This document shows positions 1 to 11,913 of a stretch of 64,000 bases of DNA, in pieces. How positions within the stretch are numbered: position 1 is the stretch's first letter; every line of letters begins with the position of its first letter. The DNA is taken from NCBI RefSeq assembly GCF_958979055.1, contig NC_084898.1, positions 19,859,124-19,923,123 on the forward strand, given 5' to 3'. The position numbers and the translations under genes were made by a program. The notes below the pieces were generated by a model, which saw only the letters and a program-made list of their open reading frames with translations, was not told the DNA's origin and made no database searches. The stretch comes from Alnus glutinosa. Lineage: Eukaryota; Streptophyta; Magnoliopsida; Fagales; Betulaceae.

Positions 1-908
1 TCACTTGTTTGAATTATTTTTCACAAGCACATTAGCATTGGTTTTGTGAGGTATGAGATTTGAATTGAGGAATGTGTGTCTTGACATTTGTTGGATGATT
101 TGTTGATGAAACCTTGACTTAAATTCAAAAAGAAAAAAAAGAAAGAAGAAAGATAACAATAATATCACCAGTTTGACTTCTCATTGAGTAACCGGGCCTC
201 TTACCTCACTAAGCATTGAGTGTTCGCGTCAAAAGATGAGAGATTCAATTTGGTTGATCATATGGCTAGTTTGACTTCGTAGCCTTTTTGACTTGAGTAA
301 TTAAGCCCTTAGGGATGTTTCTACATCTAGTGCCCTAAAACCATCTGGTTTGGGAGTCACTGGCCCAACACTCGTTACATGGGTCAACTAGAAAGCTTAA
401 GGGAGTCAGACATTGCACAGCCTGCCAAAAAAAAAAAAAATTGATTTAAGCCTTGGTTGTTTCATCTGACGAGATTCCTATGAATTTTGGGGTACACAAA
501 CTTTGAAAAAAATTAAAACCTCATGAGTCTATGTTAATCTCACTTTGCACACATTTGAACCTGAGTTGTCTCAATTTTCTAGCTATGAGTTGAATGATTT
601 TTGATGTCCTAATGATATGAGTGTGTTGTTCAGTGTGTTAAACTTACTCATGATGTATAAACTATGTGTTTGTGTGGAATTCTTGTTTTTCAACAACATA
701 GTGCTTTAAGATGTTTGTGGGTATCATTCCTGACAAACCCTCACGAGACTTCACTCGTCCACTAGGGAGTCCTAGGGGTTTAAAAGGCTTGTTGCATACG
801 CTAAATGCAATCGTTTCTCCCACGAAAGATGATTTATGTTTCAAGCTTTCATTTTATGTTTTGTTTTGTTTTGCTAAGGGACTAGCAAAATGTAAGTTTG
901 GGGGTATT
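1..908 (+). mobile_element. 3' internal end of a Ty3/gypsy-type LTR retrotransposon (non-coding part)
   Basis: No credible coding region is seen here. The stretch runs directly into a polypurine tract and then an LTR that starts with TG, so it is best read as the untranslated tail between pol and the 3' LTR of an element whose body lies left of the window. The layout (G-rich tract, LTR opening TGATGAG, long LTR) resembles plant Tat/Athila-like gypsy elements. That lineage is an inference because no polymerase sequence is visible. Confidence 0.55.
893..908 (+). other. Polypurine tract before the 3' LTR
   Basis: A G-run (TTTGGGGGTATT) lies immediately before the LTR start TGATGAG. In LTR retrotransposons this is the plus-strand priming site, and it sets the orientation of this element as plus. 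Confidence 0.6.
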
Positions 909-2236
909 TGATGAGTGCCAAATATTGCATGTGTGGACCCCTTAATTTGCATTTACTAAACCTTTAGTTTTGTTATTTTCTAATGTTTTTGGTTAGTTTT
1001 GCTATTTTAGTATTTTGCAAGTCATTGAGAGAAAGCAATAGCTTTATGGTGAAAGAAAGCACACTTTGAGAAGACCTAGATAATGTGGTTATGTTCAACC
1101 AAATCAAGGAGAGGACTAAATCGGAATTTCTCTAATTGGAGTCAAAATCGGATTAGAATTCAGATTCTGCACAAGTTATAGTATTTTGATTATAACTTTT
1201 AGCTCAAGTATCCAATTAAGGTGAATCAAGTGGCGTTGGAAAGATAACTCAATTTTATACAAATCCTTACGAAATAGGATTTTCCTAATTCGGACGTTTT
1301 CTATGCCAAAAGTTCCTCGCAATAAAATACCACAAATTTGGACGGTTTTGGAGTCCTTTTCCTTCTTGGATTGTGTTTTGAGTCTCCTACTCAAACTAGG
1401 AGATTAACCTCCGATTTTTCTAGGAATTCTAGGGCTTCTAGGATTTGTTTTCTCCCTATAAATAGACCTCTAAGGCTCAAGAAAAACGGGAGAGAAGCTA
1501 GAGACCAAAATATTCTTTTCTTTTTAGTTTAGCTTTTCTTTAGTTTAGGATTTATTTTTCATAGCCATGTGTAGCTAATTTTTCAACTAAGGTTGAGGAT
1601 GAAGCCTCACCATTGAAGAGCAACAATATTTTCATGTAAGTTTATACTATCCGATTTTATTTGGTTTAATTTTTCCTATGTTTTACTTCTTTTCAATGTG
1701 TGGAATGATTCTTCGATATCTTTTGTGATTCAAGGATACATTTGATGATTTGAGATAATTTCACATAATTGATTGCTTGGGTTTTTATTTATCAAAACGT
1801 TGGATATTCATTGTGTTTCGTTCTACGGATACATTTGATGATTTGGTTAAAACCAGATATCTTTTGTGATTTGTGCAAAGAACGGATTCATTGAATAATT
1901 TAATGATTTTTTGAAGCATAGTAGAACATACATAAGATTTGTATGGTGAGAAAACTTCGGATGTGTATTGATAAAGATGAAAATATGTTGCTATGATTTT
2001 GTGGGTGTGGATTCCAAAACCTTAGTATCTTTTCTTTTGTTTTATTTTATTTATGTTTTTTTTTTCTTTTATTTATTAAAATCAAACATTGTTTTGGAAC
2101 TAGGTTAAGATTTAATTAGTTTAGAAACTAAATTGTTTTTCAAGAACACAATTCCCTGTGGGATCGACCTCGCACTTGCAAAACCCTTTATTGCAAACGA
2201 TTCGTGCACTTACGAGTACAATTAAAATTCACATCA
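909..2236 (+). mobile_element. 3' LTR (1,328 bp) of a Ty3/gypsy element
   Basis: The LTR opens TGATGAGTGCC and closes AAATTCACATCA, giving inverted ends TGATG/CATCA. A TATA-like CTATAAATAG lies near 1457 and is followed by transcript-like sequence. Homology of the flanking DNA to the inverted copy near 33075 resumes immediately after 2236, which supports this boundary independently. The 5' LTR is outside the window, so the target duplication cannot be checked. Confidence 0.7.
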
Positions 2237-2819
2237 AATAGGATTACCTCTCTTTGAAGACAAAACCACAAGAGAACACATTCTCCCTTCAAAACCCATT
2301 CTTTCACTCTCACTAGGGTTCTTTCAACTAAAAGATTACAAAAATGGAAGCTAAGGGCAAATAATGTGTATTTAAAACAGCACAAGTACAAATAAGATAA
2401 GTTGAGGTGGCGAAATTAATTGCTCCTAAGCTGTCTTCAAACGTTCACCAACAATCGTTTAGGGTCCAATCTCAAACATTCTCTCTCTTACTTCGAACGT
2501 TCGACCCACACAGAAAATTATATAAAGTCCAAAATTCCACTTCTTCCACTTGGAATCGACCCTAACATTCTTGAGTTTTATTAAGGCGCTCTGAACCCTA
2601 ATTAATATTTGGAGTGTTACAAAATCAGTTTTTCAATATTTATGCAAAAACTATCATAATTAGGTTGAAGCATAAACATAAAATAATAACTGTGAAAGAG
2701 AGAAAGAATGGGTTACTTACAATAGTGTGATTTTCGATCAAGAAGAGGAATTGTCATGGTTCTCCCTTGCCAAATAGTGTGGTATTTTATGGGATAGTGA
2801 AGTGTAGTAGGTGTTCATG
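2237..2819 (-). repeat. Left-arm segment A' (inverted copy of about 32500-33080)
   Basis: Read on the minus strand, this matches 32500-33080 over nearly its whole length. Shared landmarks are a GTAAGTAACCC motif, a TTCGAACGTTCG-like motif and the end GTCTTCAAAGAGAGGTA. There is no protein-coding signal. It was originally continuous with 6892-7200, from which it is separated by the insertion at 2820-6886. It may itself be an old LTR fragment. Confidence 0.7.
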
Positions 2820-5800
2820 TGTAAAGACCAAGAAAATAAATATGGGGTTTAGCAATTAATAAATGGTGTTTATAAATATGGGATTGAATATTTATTGATA
2901 AAAGATATAAATAAAATTAGGTGGGGTCTCACTGTGATTAATAATAGTAAGGGGGTTTTAAATAAAAGGATATCTTCCCCACCCACTCACAACTTGCCAC
3001 ATGTCCCTTATCCCTTTCACTTTTCCTTTTCTTTTCTTTCTTTTCCTTTTTCCCTTTTCTCTTCTCGGTGGACAGCAGTCCACGACTGCGTCTTCTTTTC
3101 TTATTATCCTTTCTTCTTCATTTCTTCTTCTTTGTTCTTCTGCCCGAGTGACCCACTGAGAGAGAATAAGAGGGTGAGATAGATAGCTGAGATGGGAAAG
3201 AGAGAAGCAGAAATCGAGAGAGGGAGAGAGAGAGCTGAGAGTTGCGGGGGGGGGGGGGGGATCCGACGCACGGGGAAGACCCGGAAACCAGAGGACCCGA
3301 GAGTGGCCGGAGGTCTGATCCTCCATGTTTTCTGACGGGGGAGCTGGGTCGCCGATGGCCGTAGCTGAATCGACGATTGGTGAAGCCTAGACCCGCGACC
3401 CGTGAGCTCAAACACGTTGACCCACGAAGGGCCGTAACCCAGAACCCCTCGGACCTGCGACCCATGACCCGCTTAACTCGTGAGGAAGACCCGGTTCTCC
3501 AAGTGCGGTTTCCAGCGACTTTTCCGGCGGAATCAGTGGCTTTTTCCGGCGGATTTGTTGAGGAAAATCCCTAAGGTATATAAATCCTATAATTTTGTGG
3601 ATTGATTTGATTATGGTGAAATTAGGGTTTTATGTTTTTGGGGGTTTTGTTCGGCCGTGTGTGATGCTTGTGTTTTTTGGATTTAGTTCCTGTTTTGGCC
3701 GAATGATTTGGAGTTCTGTGATGTTGGGTTTTCTTGGTGATAAATTCTGGAGTATTTTGTGTTGATTAATGATGGATTTATGGGTATGTGATTATTGTGA
3801 ATTTCTTGTGGATTTTCAGTGTGTGTATCGATTATACAGTAGGGTAAGGATTGATTTTGATTGAATTTATGGATTTTGGTTTGATGATAGCCGATTAAGG
3901 CTAGGGGATGATTATGTAGTTCATGTTTGTTGATCTTGGCTGAAATGCTGTCCTGATTATGGATCGAGTGTAGTTAGATGATTTTTGGTGGTTTTGGATT
4001 TGTAAATTTGGAGTTGATGTTGGTTCATTTGTGAGACCGTTGGTTAGAGGATATTATTGTTGATATTGATGGATATGAAGTTTTAGTTGTGATGAATTGT
4101 TATGGAATTGTAAGTTAATGAATATGTTAGCCTATGATTAATGTTCTATTGTAAGTTGTTGGTGCTTTATTGGAGAGATGATTTTGATGGGTATTTTGAT
4201 GAAAACTCCAAATCTGGTTTGTATTTGTAAATGGGATAATTATGTTAGTTTATGACTATTTGTTAGGGATTAAGTTTGTTTATGTCCTAGGGTTGATGTT
4301 AGCTTAATTGGAAATGAAATGAGAGGTGTGTGGTGTGGCATTGATGGACTTAGTGTGGTGGAGGAGTCTCGGAGAAGTTTGTTTTGGTTATGTGACGGAG
4401 TTTTGAATTATGCACTAAAAGGAGTTGAGTTAGTTATTATTTTGTATGTAGTTAAACGAACAAGATAATTACTAAGGTAAATAAATGAGTAAAGACTACA
4501 TAGAGTAAATGAGTAAATAAAATACATTAGCATAATGAAGAGTAAATCCAAGAATAGGTAAAGTGATATTATATATATGGATTATGAGATTGAAATATAA
4601 ACTAATAAGAGTTATTAAATTAGTGTGTTATATAAGATTTAGGTTCTATAATCTAAATTACCTAGATGGGTAGTAGCTAATCTACTTATACAAGCATACG
4701 TGATATTTAGGTTTCATGGATTAGGCTTAAGCGTTATATATGTATATGTATATATGTATACAAATACATGTATATGGCTTAAGTATAAATATTATGAACT
4801 TAATAAATAAGCAACAAGCTATAAATGATTAGGAATAATAATGTGACGCAACAATAAAAAATAAGCTAATGAAATAATAGATGCATCTTCTAGTGGATAA
4901 ATAAGATAAGACGCAAACCTATAACCAATGACTAATCTAATAATAGCTTAAGATATCTAGATAGCTTTCGAAGCGAGTGACATGACGTGTGAGCATACGG
5001 GTAGCTTTTGTGTCATAGAGTATAGAGTTCAATAGCATAGTCTAATGTTACCAATGTTTGCAGGATCGTGTTATAATAGGAAACTTCAATGGGTTCTCCA
5101 ATGTAGAGTTCGAGTTGGAGTCCAATGCAGCCGAGGTGGGTATTCCACTCACTGAGAAAATATATATTTTTATATGTATTGGACTGATAAAAATATATAT
5201 ATTGTTTATGAATCCGAACCAACCATATGATGAAATGTATATGCTTTGAGATGATTTGTTTAGTTTCGATTATGTTTAAACTATATCAATGATGTTAAAG
5301 AGATAGTGTATGAGTGAAAAGTATTGAATAGATTTAAAGTGTTAAGTTCTGCGGTTGAGATTTAAATTATGCAAATTGTTTGAGAACATGTCATGTTGAA
5401 ACTGTGTAGATTTTATAAAAAAAACTAAGTTTTGAATGTCTTCGAAATGATTGATAAAATGCTGGATTTGTTTTGTTTTGAGAGGGCGTGATTTGACAAC
5501 TGTATGATTTCAGCATGATACAGTAGTGAAATATATACTGGTCAAGCACGGAACATTGAGCATGTAGTATAGAGCATACATATCAGAGTAACAGTATCAG
5601 CAGAGTAACAGTATCAGCACATTGAGGCAGTATCAGCAGCACATTGAGGCATGCATATCATGTATAGCATTGTTTTATGAGTGATGTTTTTATGCTATGA
5701 GTAGTTTTGCTAGACGTGTTGGTATGCATAAGTGTCTTCATGAAAGAGCGCTTATGTATATTTCTATCGGATGGTCACATGTGTTAATATCATACATTGA

Positions 5801-6886
5801 ACTTGAAAGTACATGAATACATGACTACCCAGGTGCGAGTAATGGCATGTCTATGAGTAGGAAGGTTGACTGTTCTTGTTCATCAAGAAAGACGTGTTAG
5901 CATGATTGAGTTTAACTCTAGTGCTCTCATGATCTAATGACGTTCAAAGCACGAAGCTGGAATACGATTAGAGATGGTGTTGCGAGTGTTTTGTTGAAGG
6001 ATGTTATCCTAGTACGGAAGAGTAAGATGCCATGTTCTTTGCTTAAGACCTATGTGTATACGTGATATCTGTGATGGAGTGATCGTGTGCACATATGTCT
6101 GAGCGACCGTTGAAAAGTATTATTATAGGCGGGTCTATATGTAGAAACTTCCAAGGAGGGATGTCTGGAACTTCTACATGTTTTCACAGCTATATAGTAT
6201 GTTTTAAATGATTTCTGAATAGTCGGTGTTTGCTACATTAGCTTTTGGTAAATTGTGGCTAATATAGTGCTCGCACGACTAAAAATAAAATAAGGGTTGG
6301 TTCTTTGTGAAAACTCAGTTAGTCTTATACCACTGAGGTCTTAGTATGTTTCATGCTAAGGTGGTGAACTCATTCTTTCACCTATGCGGATGTGGATACC
6401 ACCACAACCGTGTAGATGATGTTTCTTTGGCTACAGGTACTTCGGTATAGTTGAGGGGTTGGTAGCAGTGTACTTGGGATATTATGACAGAAGCTTGCCG
6501 CGACAATTGTAATTGTCGGACCACGGGTTGTCCACTATTTTATAGGTTTGGTATGGCTTGTGACGTTTGTGTCACTTATTCTTTGTTAAGCCATTATTGT
6601 TATGTAATGATTGTGTTAATAAAGACTCAAACAGATAGACGTTAAATGGCTCAATGTTGTAATTAAGTTGTGATAGATGTATAAGTTGTAATTTCCGCTA
6701 TTCAGATTTATGTTTTCCGCTGCATAGATAGATATATGTTATACTCTGATTATCAGATACATGTTATTGGGCATGTGCCATATGTTGGCTGAGCGACACG
6801 TAGTCGTACCACTGCGATGACTCGTTTTGTATATGTATATAAAAAAAAAAAAATAAAAAAAAAAAAAAAAAAAACGGGTCGACACA
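2820..6886 (+). mobile_element. Solo-LTR-like element, 4,067 bp, with target duplication TCATG
   Basis: The element starts TGTAAAGACC and ends CGGGTCGACACA (TG...CA), and is flanked on both sides by TCATG (2815-2819 and 6887-6891). It is homologous over most of its length to 11914-16585, and its start recurs at 63757. It contains no gag or pol and no internal direct repeat of its ends, so a solo LTR is the simplest reading. The length and the GGTCGTCACA-type end suit plant chromoviruses of the Del/Tekay kind, which is inferred from the ends only. Internal features are a G-run near 3245-3260, a CAGTATCAGCA repeat near 5585-5650 and a poly-A stretch before the 3' end. Confidence 0.75.
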
Positions 6887-6891
6887 TCATG

Positions 6892-7200
6892 GGTTCCTGG
6901 AAGTTTGGTTGTTTGGAGAGGGTTGAGAGAAAACTTGAGAAGGCTTGATAGGAAGTGAGAAAAGAGGGGGAATGGGGGAAAAATTGCAATGGCCAAATGA
7001 AGGGGCAGCCAAGCTTGAAAAAAGAGGGCTATTGATTCAATAAAGTGACTTACTCCAAGAACCAATGGTTCTCACCAAGTGTCGAAGGTAAATTTCACAT
7101 ACCAAAGGTTAAAGCTATGTAAAGTTGTTGTCATAAACCAAAGGTTAATGCATGACCTGTTTTAGTTTCACAAATCAAGTGTTAAATCCATGCAAATGTT
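6892..7200 (-). repeat. Left-arm segment B' (inverted copy of 26070-26194 plus 32326-32500)
   Basis: The minus strand reads continuously through a site that on the right arm is split by the element at 26195-32325. It therefore preserves the empty target site near 7050-7080. No coding potential is supported. Confidence 0.65.
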
Positions 7201-7641
7201 AATTTCAACAAGAGAAATAATAAAATTACAATTCTTGCACAACTATCCCACAACCTCAAGACATATTGGGTGAGACTCACATGTAGGACTCACATGCATG
7301 GATCCCACCTCATGTGTCTTGGTTATGGGATAATTGTACAATATGGATTGTGCATGAATCACTTCCCTTTCAACAACTAAAGGTATTTAACGGTATGCAT
7401 TAGCTCTATGTGGATCCTACAAATTCAACAATTAATTTAGAAAAGTAATGTACAAAAGATGTACAAGAGATGTGCAAAAATCATCTCATTTTTAATAAAC
7501 TACCTAGGCCCAATATCAATGTCCCACACATCTAAGCTCATTACTCTAATCCAGTGAACTATTTACTGACGGTTTGCGGTTATATTCTTGGCAGGATTCT
7601 CATAACTATTAACCAACAACAAAATATCACAAATAACAAAA

Positions 7642-7711
<70 letters not shown>

Positions 7712-8130
7712 GATATATCGGTTTATAATGGCAATTCAAGTTTGGCACATAATGAATCTTATTAAAAGACAAGAATTATACTGTCAACAAAAAGAAAAAA
7801 GAAAAAGAGACTAGAATTAAGATATAATTACCATGTAAAAACTGAGATTACTATTTTGAATATGATAAAAATTGTATCTCCCCTTTGAATATGAAGAAAA
7901 ACATTTTTTTTTTTTTCAAAAGCTATCTCAAACATGACAAACTAACTGATCAACAAAATTGCAGGACAAATGGAGTCTCCGGAGTGGTTATATACCCTTT
8001 TATTCTAGAAACGTAAACTGTAAGCAACATGTAGTCTTGATGCTCCTTTTTTTTTTGGCTTTTTTATTTTTATTTTTATTATGATATGAATGGCAATTGA
8101 TCGATCAAATAAATAAGTTAGCTTACCTAG
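7201..8130. other. Intergenic DNA downstream of the receptor kinase
   Basis: AT-rich sequence with no supported gene. It holds the compound microsatellite at 7644-7712 and several short poly-A/poly-T runs. It probably includes the 3' untranslated region of the kinase gene close to 8130. Confidence 0.5.
7644..7712. repeat. Compound microsatellite (CT)n(TA)n
   Basis: About 20 CT units run directly into about 14 TA units. Confidence 0.95.
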
Positions 8131-8259
8131 CTAGCTCATTTTTCTTCTGTTCCCCTTCTTAAATTTAAGAAATGCGTCTCTAATTGCGCTCAGTTTGTTG
8201 ACAACGTCATTTGTGGGCATCCGCTCATGAGGTGATGTTGCAGAGCACAACAGTCCAAT
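8131..8259 (-). pseudogene. Disabled C-terminal coding remnant of the receptor kinase
   Basis: After the in-frame TAG at 8260-8262 the same frame continues without a stop for 42 codons, to a second TAG at 8131-8133. The encoded residues are those expected at the end of this kinase family, including IGLLCSA and ERMPTNDVV with the conserved subdomain XI arginine. This stretch was therefore coding until recently. It is untranslated unless the stop is read through. Confidence 0.75.
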
Positions 8260-11200
8260 CTACAACACTGAGACCAAACAATCCTCCACTTTGCTTCTGG
8301 CATTGAAATGAGGATTAACTTTTTCATTGTCATCGTTATTTGTCTCATCATCAACATCTTCTTCAAAGGGCATTGACGAGTCCACTATATCCATGACACA
8401 TTCTGGCAAAGCCATTGCAGTGAACTTGTGAATGCTCAAGCCATTTTTGAACAAGTCATCAGTAGGTCTTTTCCCAGTGAACATCTCCAACAAGAGTACC
8501 CCATAGCTATAAATATCTCCAAGCACAGAAACTTGGCCACCCATCCCATACTCTGTAATTTATTAATACATGATCACTAAGATAGTCTTCTTCTAAACTT
8601 AAGAATTTATAGTGTATATTTATATATACTTACACACACATGCACGAACGTACGCGCCCACACACACACATATATATATGGACCTAAAAATCAGACTTGG
8701 ACTTATCAAAATTAGGCTTGAGCTCTTGTTGAAAACATACCTGGAGGAATGTATCCGATAGAACCCTTCAGCGCAATTGACAAGTCTGACATACTTTGAT
8801 TTTTAGAAGGATTATGCGATGCTTCAATTACGAACTTTGCTAATCCAAAGTCACCGACATGGGCTACCATATCTTCATTGAGGAGGACATTGCTTGGCTT
8901 TACATCACAGTGAACAATCGGCATTTGGCATTGGAGATGGAGATATGCCAATGCATAAGCAACATCCATGGCTATGTTCAGTCTCTGAATAAAGCTCAAA
9001 CTCTTGCATTGATGTTGCTCATCCTCTATAGGATGCAGCCACTGGTCTAGGCTTCCATTAGACATGAACTCAAAAACTAGACTCTTAAAGTTGTTCCCTT
9101 GATGATCAATGCTTGAGCAAACAGTGATAATCTTAAGGAGATTACGATGGCGTAAACTTCTCAAAACATTGCATTCATCAATGAAACTCTTAGAAGCTCC
9201 TCGCTGTTGAAGGTTTAACACTTTAATTGCAACAATTACTCCATTGCTAGAAAGAACTCCTTTGTATACAGAACCAAAACTTCCAGAACCAATCAAATTG
9301 TCTACAGAGAAACCATTAGTTGATGCTTGGAGTTCTGCATAAGTTATACAGGGTAATTGGCCATCCTTTAAGGAAGATGCGGCCAAAGGTCTCTTTCTCC
9401 AGTTTTTAACCATAGAACATTTGAGGAATAAACACAATAAAATAAGTACAAATATAACTATGCTAGCAACAAGAATTACTACTTTGAGTGCAAGGCGTTT
9501 CATGGATAAACGTGGACTCTTTCTGTAGCATTTTGGTAAAACTAATTCTGGGACACCACCACATAGCTTGTCATTTCCAAAGATTGAGATTGCGCTTACA
9601 TTCGAAAAAATCCCGTCACTTGGCACTTTCCCCTTGAGATGATTATGAGAAAGATTGAGATGCTTAAGTGACAAGAATTTGCTGAGAAATTCTGGAATCT
9701 GTCCAGACAAGTTATTGCGCGAAAGATCCATTTCTTCTAAACCTCTTAGTGTCTCCAGTGATGGAGGGATTGCTCCTTCAAATGAATTACCCTCCAAATG
9801 TAAACGTTCCAAACTAGTACAACTTCCAAGGAAAGTAGGAATTTCACCTGATAATTTATTCTCCGAAAGATCTAACTCCCCAAGATTTTTTAAGTTACCC
9901 ACTTCAAATGGTAGTGTACCTGTCAAAGAATTATGAGACATGACCAAAGAAATCGATAATGAAGAAAGGCCAATAACCTCTTTTGGTATGGTACCATTGA
10001 GATTGTTACTAGAAAGGTTTAGTTGAAGTAAATTTTGGCAGTTTCCTAGGCTTGGGGGTATACTTCCCTCCAATTTGTTTTCCTCCAAAAAGAGCTTTGT
10101 CAATTTAGTTAAGTTACTCAAGGAGGAAGGGATCAGCCCTGAAAATTTGTTATAGTGCAGATGTAGTCCCTGTAACTGTTGGAGCTTCCCAATAGTATCG
10201 GGGAGAGGACCACCCAAATAGTTACCTTCTAATCCCAGAAGGGTCAAGTTAACAAGGTTCCCAATCCCAGCGGGGATGCCTCCATATATCATATTAGAAC
10301 CCAAAGTAAGAATATTCAGCTGGGAGGAAAGATTGGCTATGGAGCTGGGCAATACTCCACCAAATCGATTATAACCAAGACCCAAGACCTTCAAACTAGT
10401 ACAGTTAGCCAAAAAACTGAGAAAATTCAGGCCATCAACTTTCCCATTTCCAAGATTATTGTTATCGAAATTAAGTCTAACCAAGCCACGCAAACTTGCT
10501 AGATTTTGAGGCACCATGCCAGTGAGACCATTTTCAGCGAAGTCAAGCAACTGAAGTCCAGAAGCATTTGACAATGACACGGGAATAGGTCCTGTGAAAC
10601 TATTAACACCGCCGGCAAATATTTTAAGGTTAGGAAGAGTAAGGCCAACATCCGGTGGAAGGTTTCCATGCAGGTGGTTTTGAGTAACAGAGAAAAAGTA
10701 TATGGAAGATATATTATAAATAAGAGGAGGGATAGTACCAGACAGATTATTCCCATAAAGTTGAAAATATCCCAAACCTGATAGACGGCCAAGCTCACAA
10801 GGTATACTACCTTGTAGATTGTTCAGGAGAAGGGAAAGAACATGCAAAGAAGAAAAGTTTCCTATCCACGCCGGGATTGTTCCTGTAAGGTTGTTCCCAC
10901 CAAGTTGCAGGTAAACCAACTTTGACAAGGAACTGAACTGCTCTGGAATCTGCCCAACAAGCTTGTTGACACCAGCATCAAGCACTGTAAGTTCTGTACA
11001 GTGACTTAGATTAGTCGGAAGATTCCCACCAAAGGAATTGAAACTCAGGTTGAGATGCTGCAGGCGGCGTAGGCTTCCCAGTTGTTGAGGAATTTCACCA
11101 TAGATGCTGTTGTTTCTCAGGTTGATTCTAGTAAGGTAAGTAAGATTTCCAATAGAAGGTGTTATAGAGCCAGCCAATCTTTGAGCTTCCAGGTTCAAAA

Positions 11201-11486
11201 CCATGACTCTTTTACTGGAACTGAAAAGGCTGCATGTAACACCAAACCAGTTGCAGAAATGGGTGGAGTCATTCCATGAGCTCATGATTTGAAGTGGGTC
11301 TTCATTAATCCGACTCTTGAAGTCAAGTAACGCCAAGCGATCAGACGACGTCGTCCCATCTTCAGAAGCGGGAATTCTTGCAGATTTCAAACTTGGGCTC
11401 ATAAACAAAAGAAGAATTCCATGAAAAAATATTAACAAAATCCACTCGGATTGCAGACAAGAGTGCCTCATCTGATACTGCTTCAT
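8260..11486 (-). CDS. Non-RD LRR receptor-like kinase of the EFR/Xa21 (LRR-XII) type, with a premature stop
   Basis: There are two exons: 11486-8741 and 8552-8260. The donor GTATGT and acceptor TTACAG join ...GYIPP to EYGMGGQ. The spliced product is 1,012 aa; without the TAG at 8260-8262 it would be about 1,055 aa. In order: a hydrophobic signal region at about 14-36; an LRR N-cap at about 48-86 with paired cysteines (CNWFGVTC); about 20 LRRs (97-640); a transmembrane helix at about 666-690; a kinase with glycine loop GSGSFGSVYKG (733-743), Lys755, HCD at 859-861 and DFG at 879-881. The cysteine before the catalytic Asp marks a non-RD kinase, the class of plant pattern-recognition receptors. 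The intron position before EYG is usual for this family. The ligand is unknown. The truncation removes the last kinase helices, so activity is doubtful. The start ATG is followed by a plausible signal sequence, and Met6 is an alternative. Confidence 0.88.
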
Positions 11487-11649
11487 ATGAAAATATTAAA
11501 AAATTCCAATGAGAGTTATGAAAACAAAAAAAATGTTGTGGGTCGACTGATTGGGATAGAAAATATAGATGGCGACGTGGCGTGTCATTCTGTTCCAGCT
11601 TTTCAATTTCATTCTTAGAGTAGTTGCCGGCTACCTATTATAGCTTTAG
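11487..11649. promoter_or_regulatory. Upstream region of the receptor kinase gene
   Basis: This holds the presumed core promoter and 5' untranslated region of the minus-strand kinase gene. No convincing TATA box or other element could be assigned by eye. It has no counterpart in the right arm. Confidence 0.35.
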
Positions 11650-11913
11650 CCCCACTTATTAGGTAAAGAAATTATGGATCGAGTTAGTTTTATTTTAGGC
11701 CCACTTATTAGGTAAAGAAATTATGGCTATCTCCTAGTATCAAAGGAAAATGACCCTCTCTAGTTCAATTGAATTGGAGAGGATTTATTTAGTTTTATTT
11801 GAAAGGGTAAAATCATCATTTCACATTTTTATAGACAAATTTACTCTTCAAATAACACTAACCGGATCCTCTCTAGTTGACTAGAGAGGATTCAAATGCG
11901 GTATCAAAAGATT
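11650..11913. repeat. Left-arm segment C (inverted copy of about 25617-25786)
   Basis: The minus strand matches 25617-25786 (shared CTAGTATCAAAGG / CCTTTGATACTAG and TTACCTAATAA motifs). A CCACTTATTAGGTAAAGAAA stretch occurs twice about 47 bp apart, a small local duplication not seen in the right arm. Confidence 0.65.

Noticed and set aside
2958-3465. Three overlapping minus-strand frames of 100-120 codons
   Set aside because: They lie in the transcript-like part of the long LTR, are low-complexity Ser/Pro/Arg-rich, and overlap one another in different frames.
6739-7065. Minus-strand frame of 108 codons rich in Phe/Leu
   Set aside because: It crosses the LTR boundary and a poly-A stretch, so it is a chance frame.
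9655-11279. Plus-strand frames opposite the receptor kinase
   Set aside because: They are shadows of the LRR coding strand, with no independent support.
8741-11486. Single-exon reading of the kinase ending GMFSTRAQA
   Set aside because: That end is read-through into the intron. Splicing restores the conserved GYIPPEYGMGG continuation.
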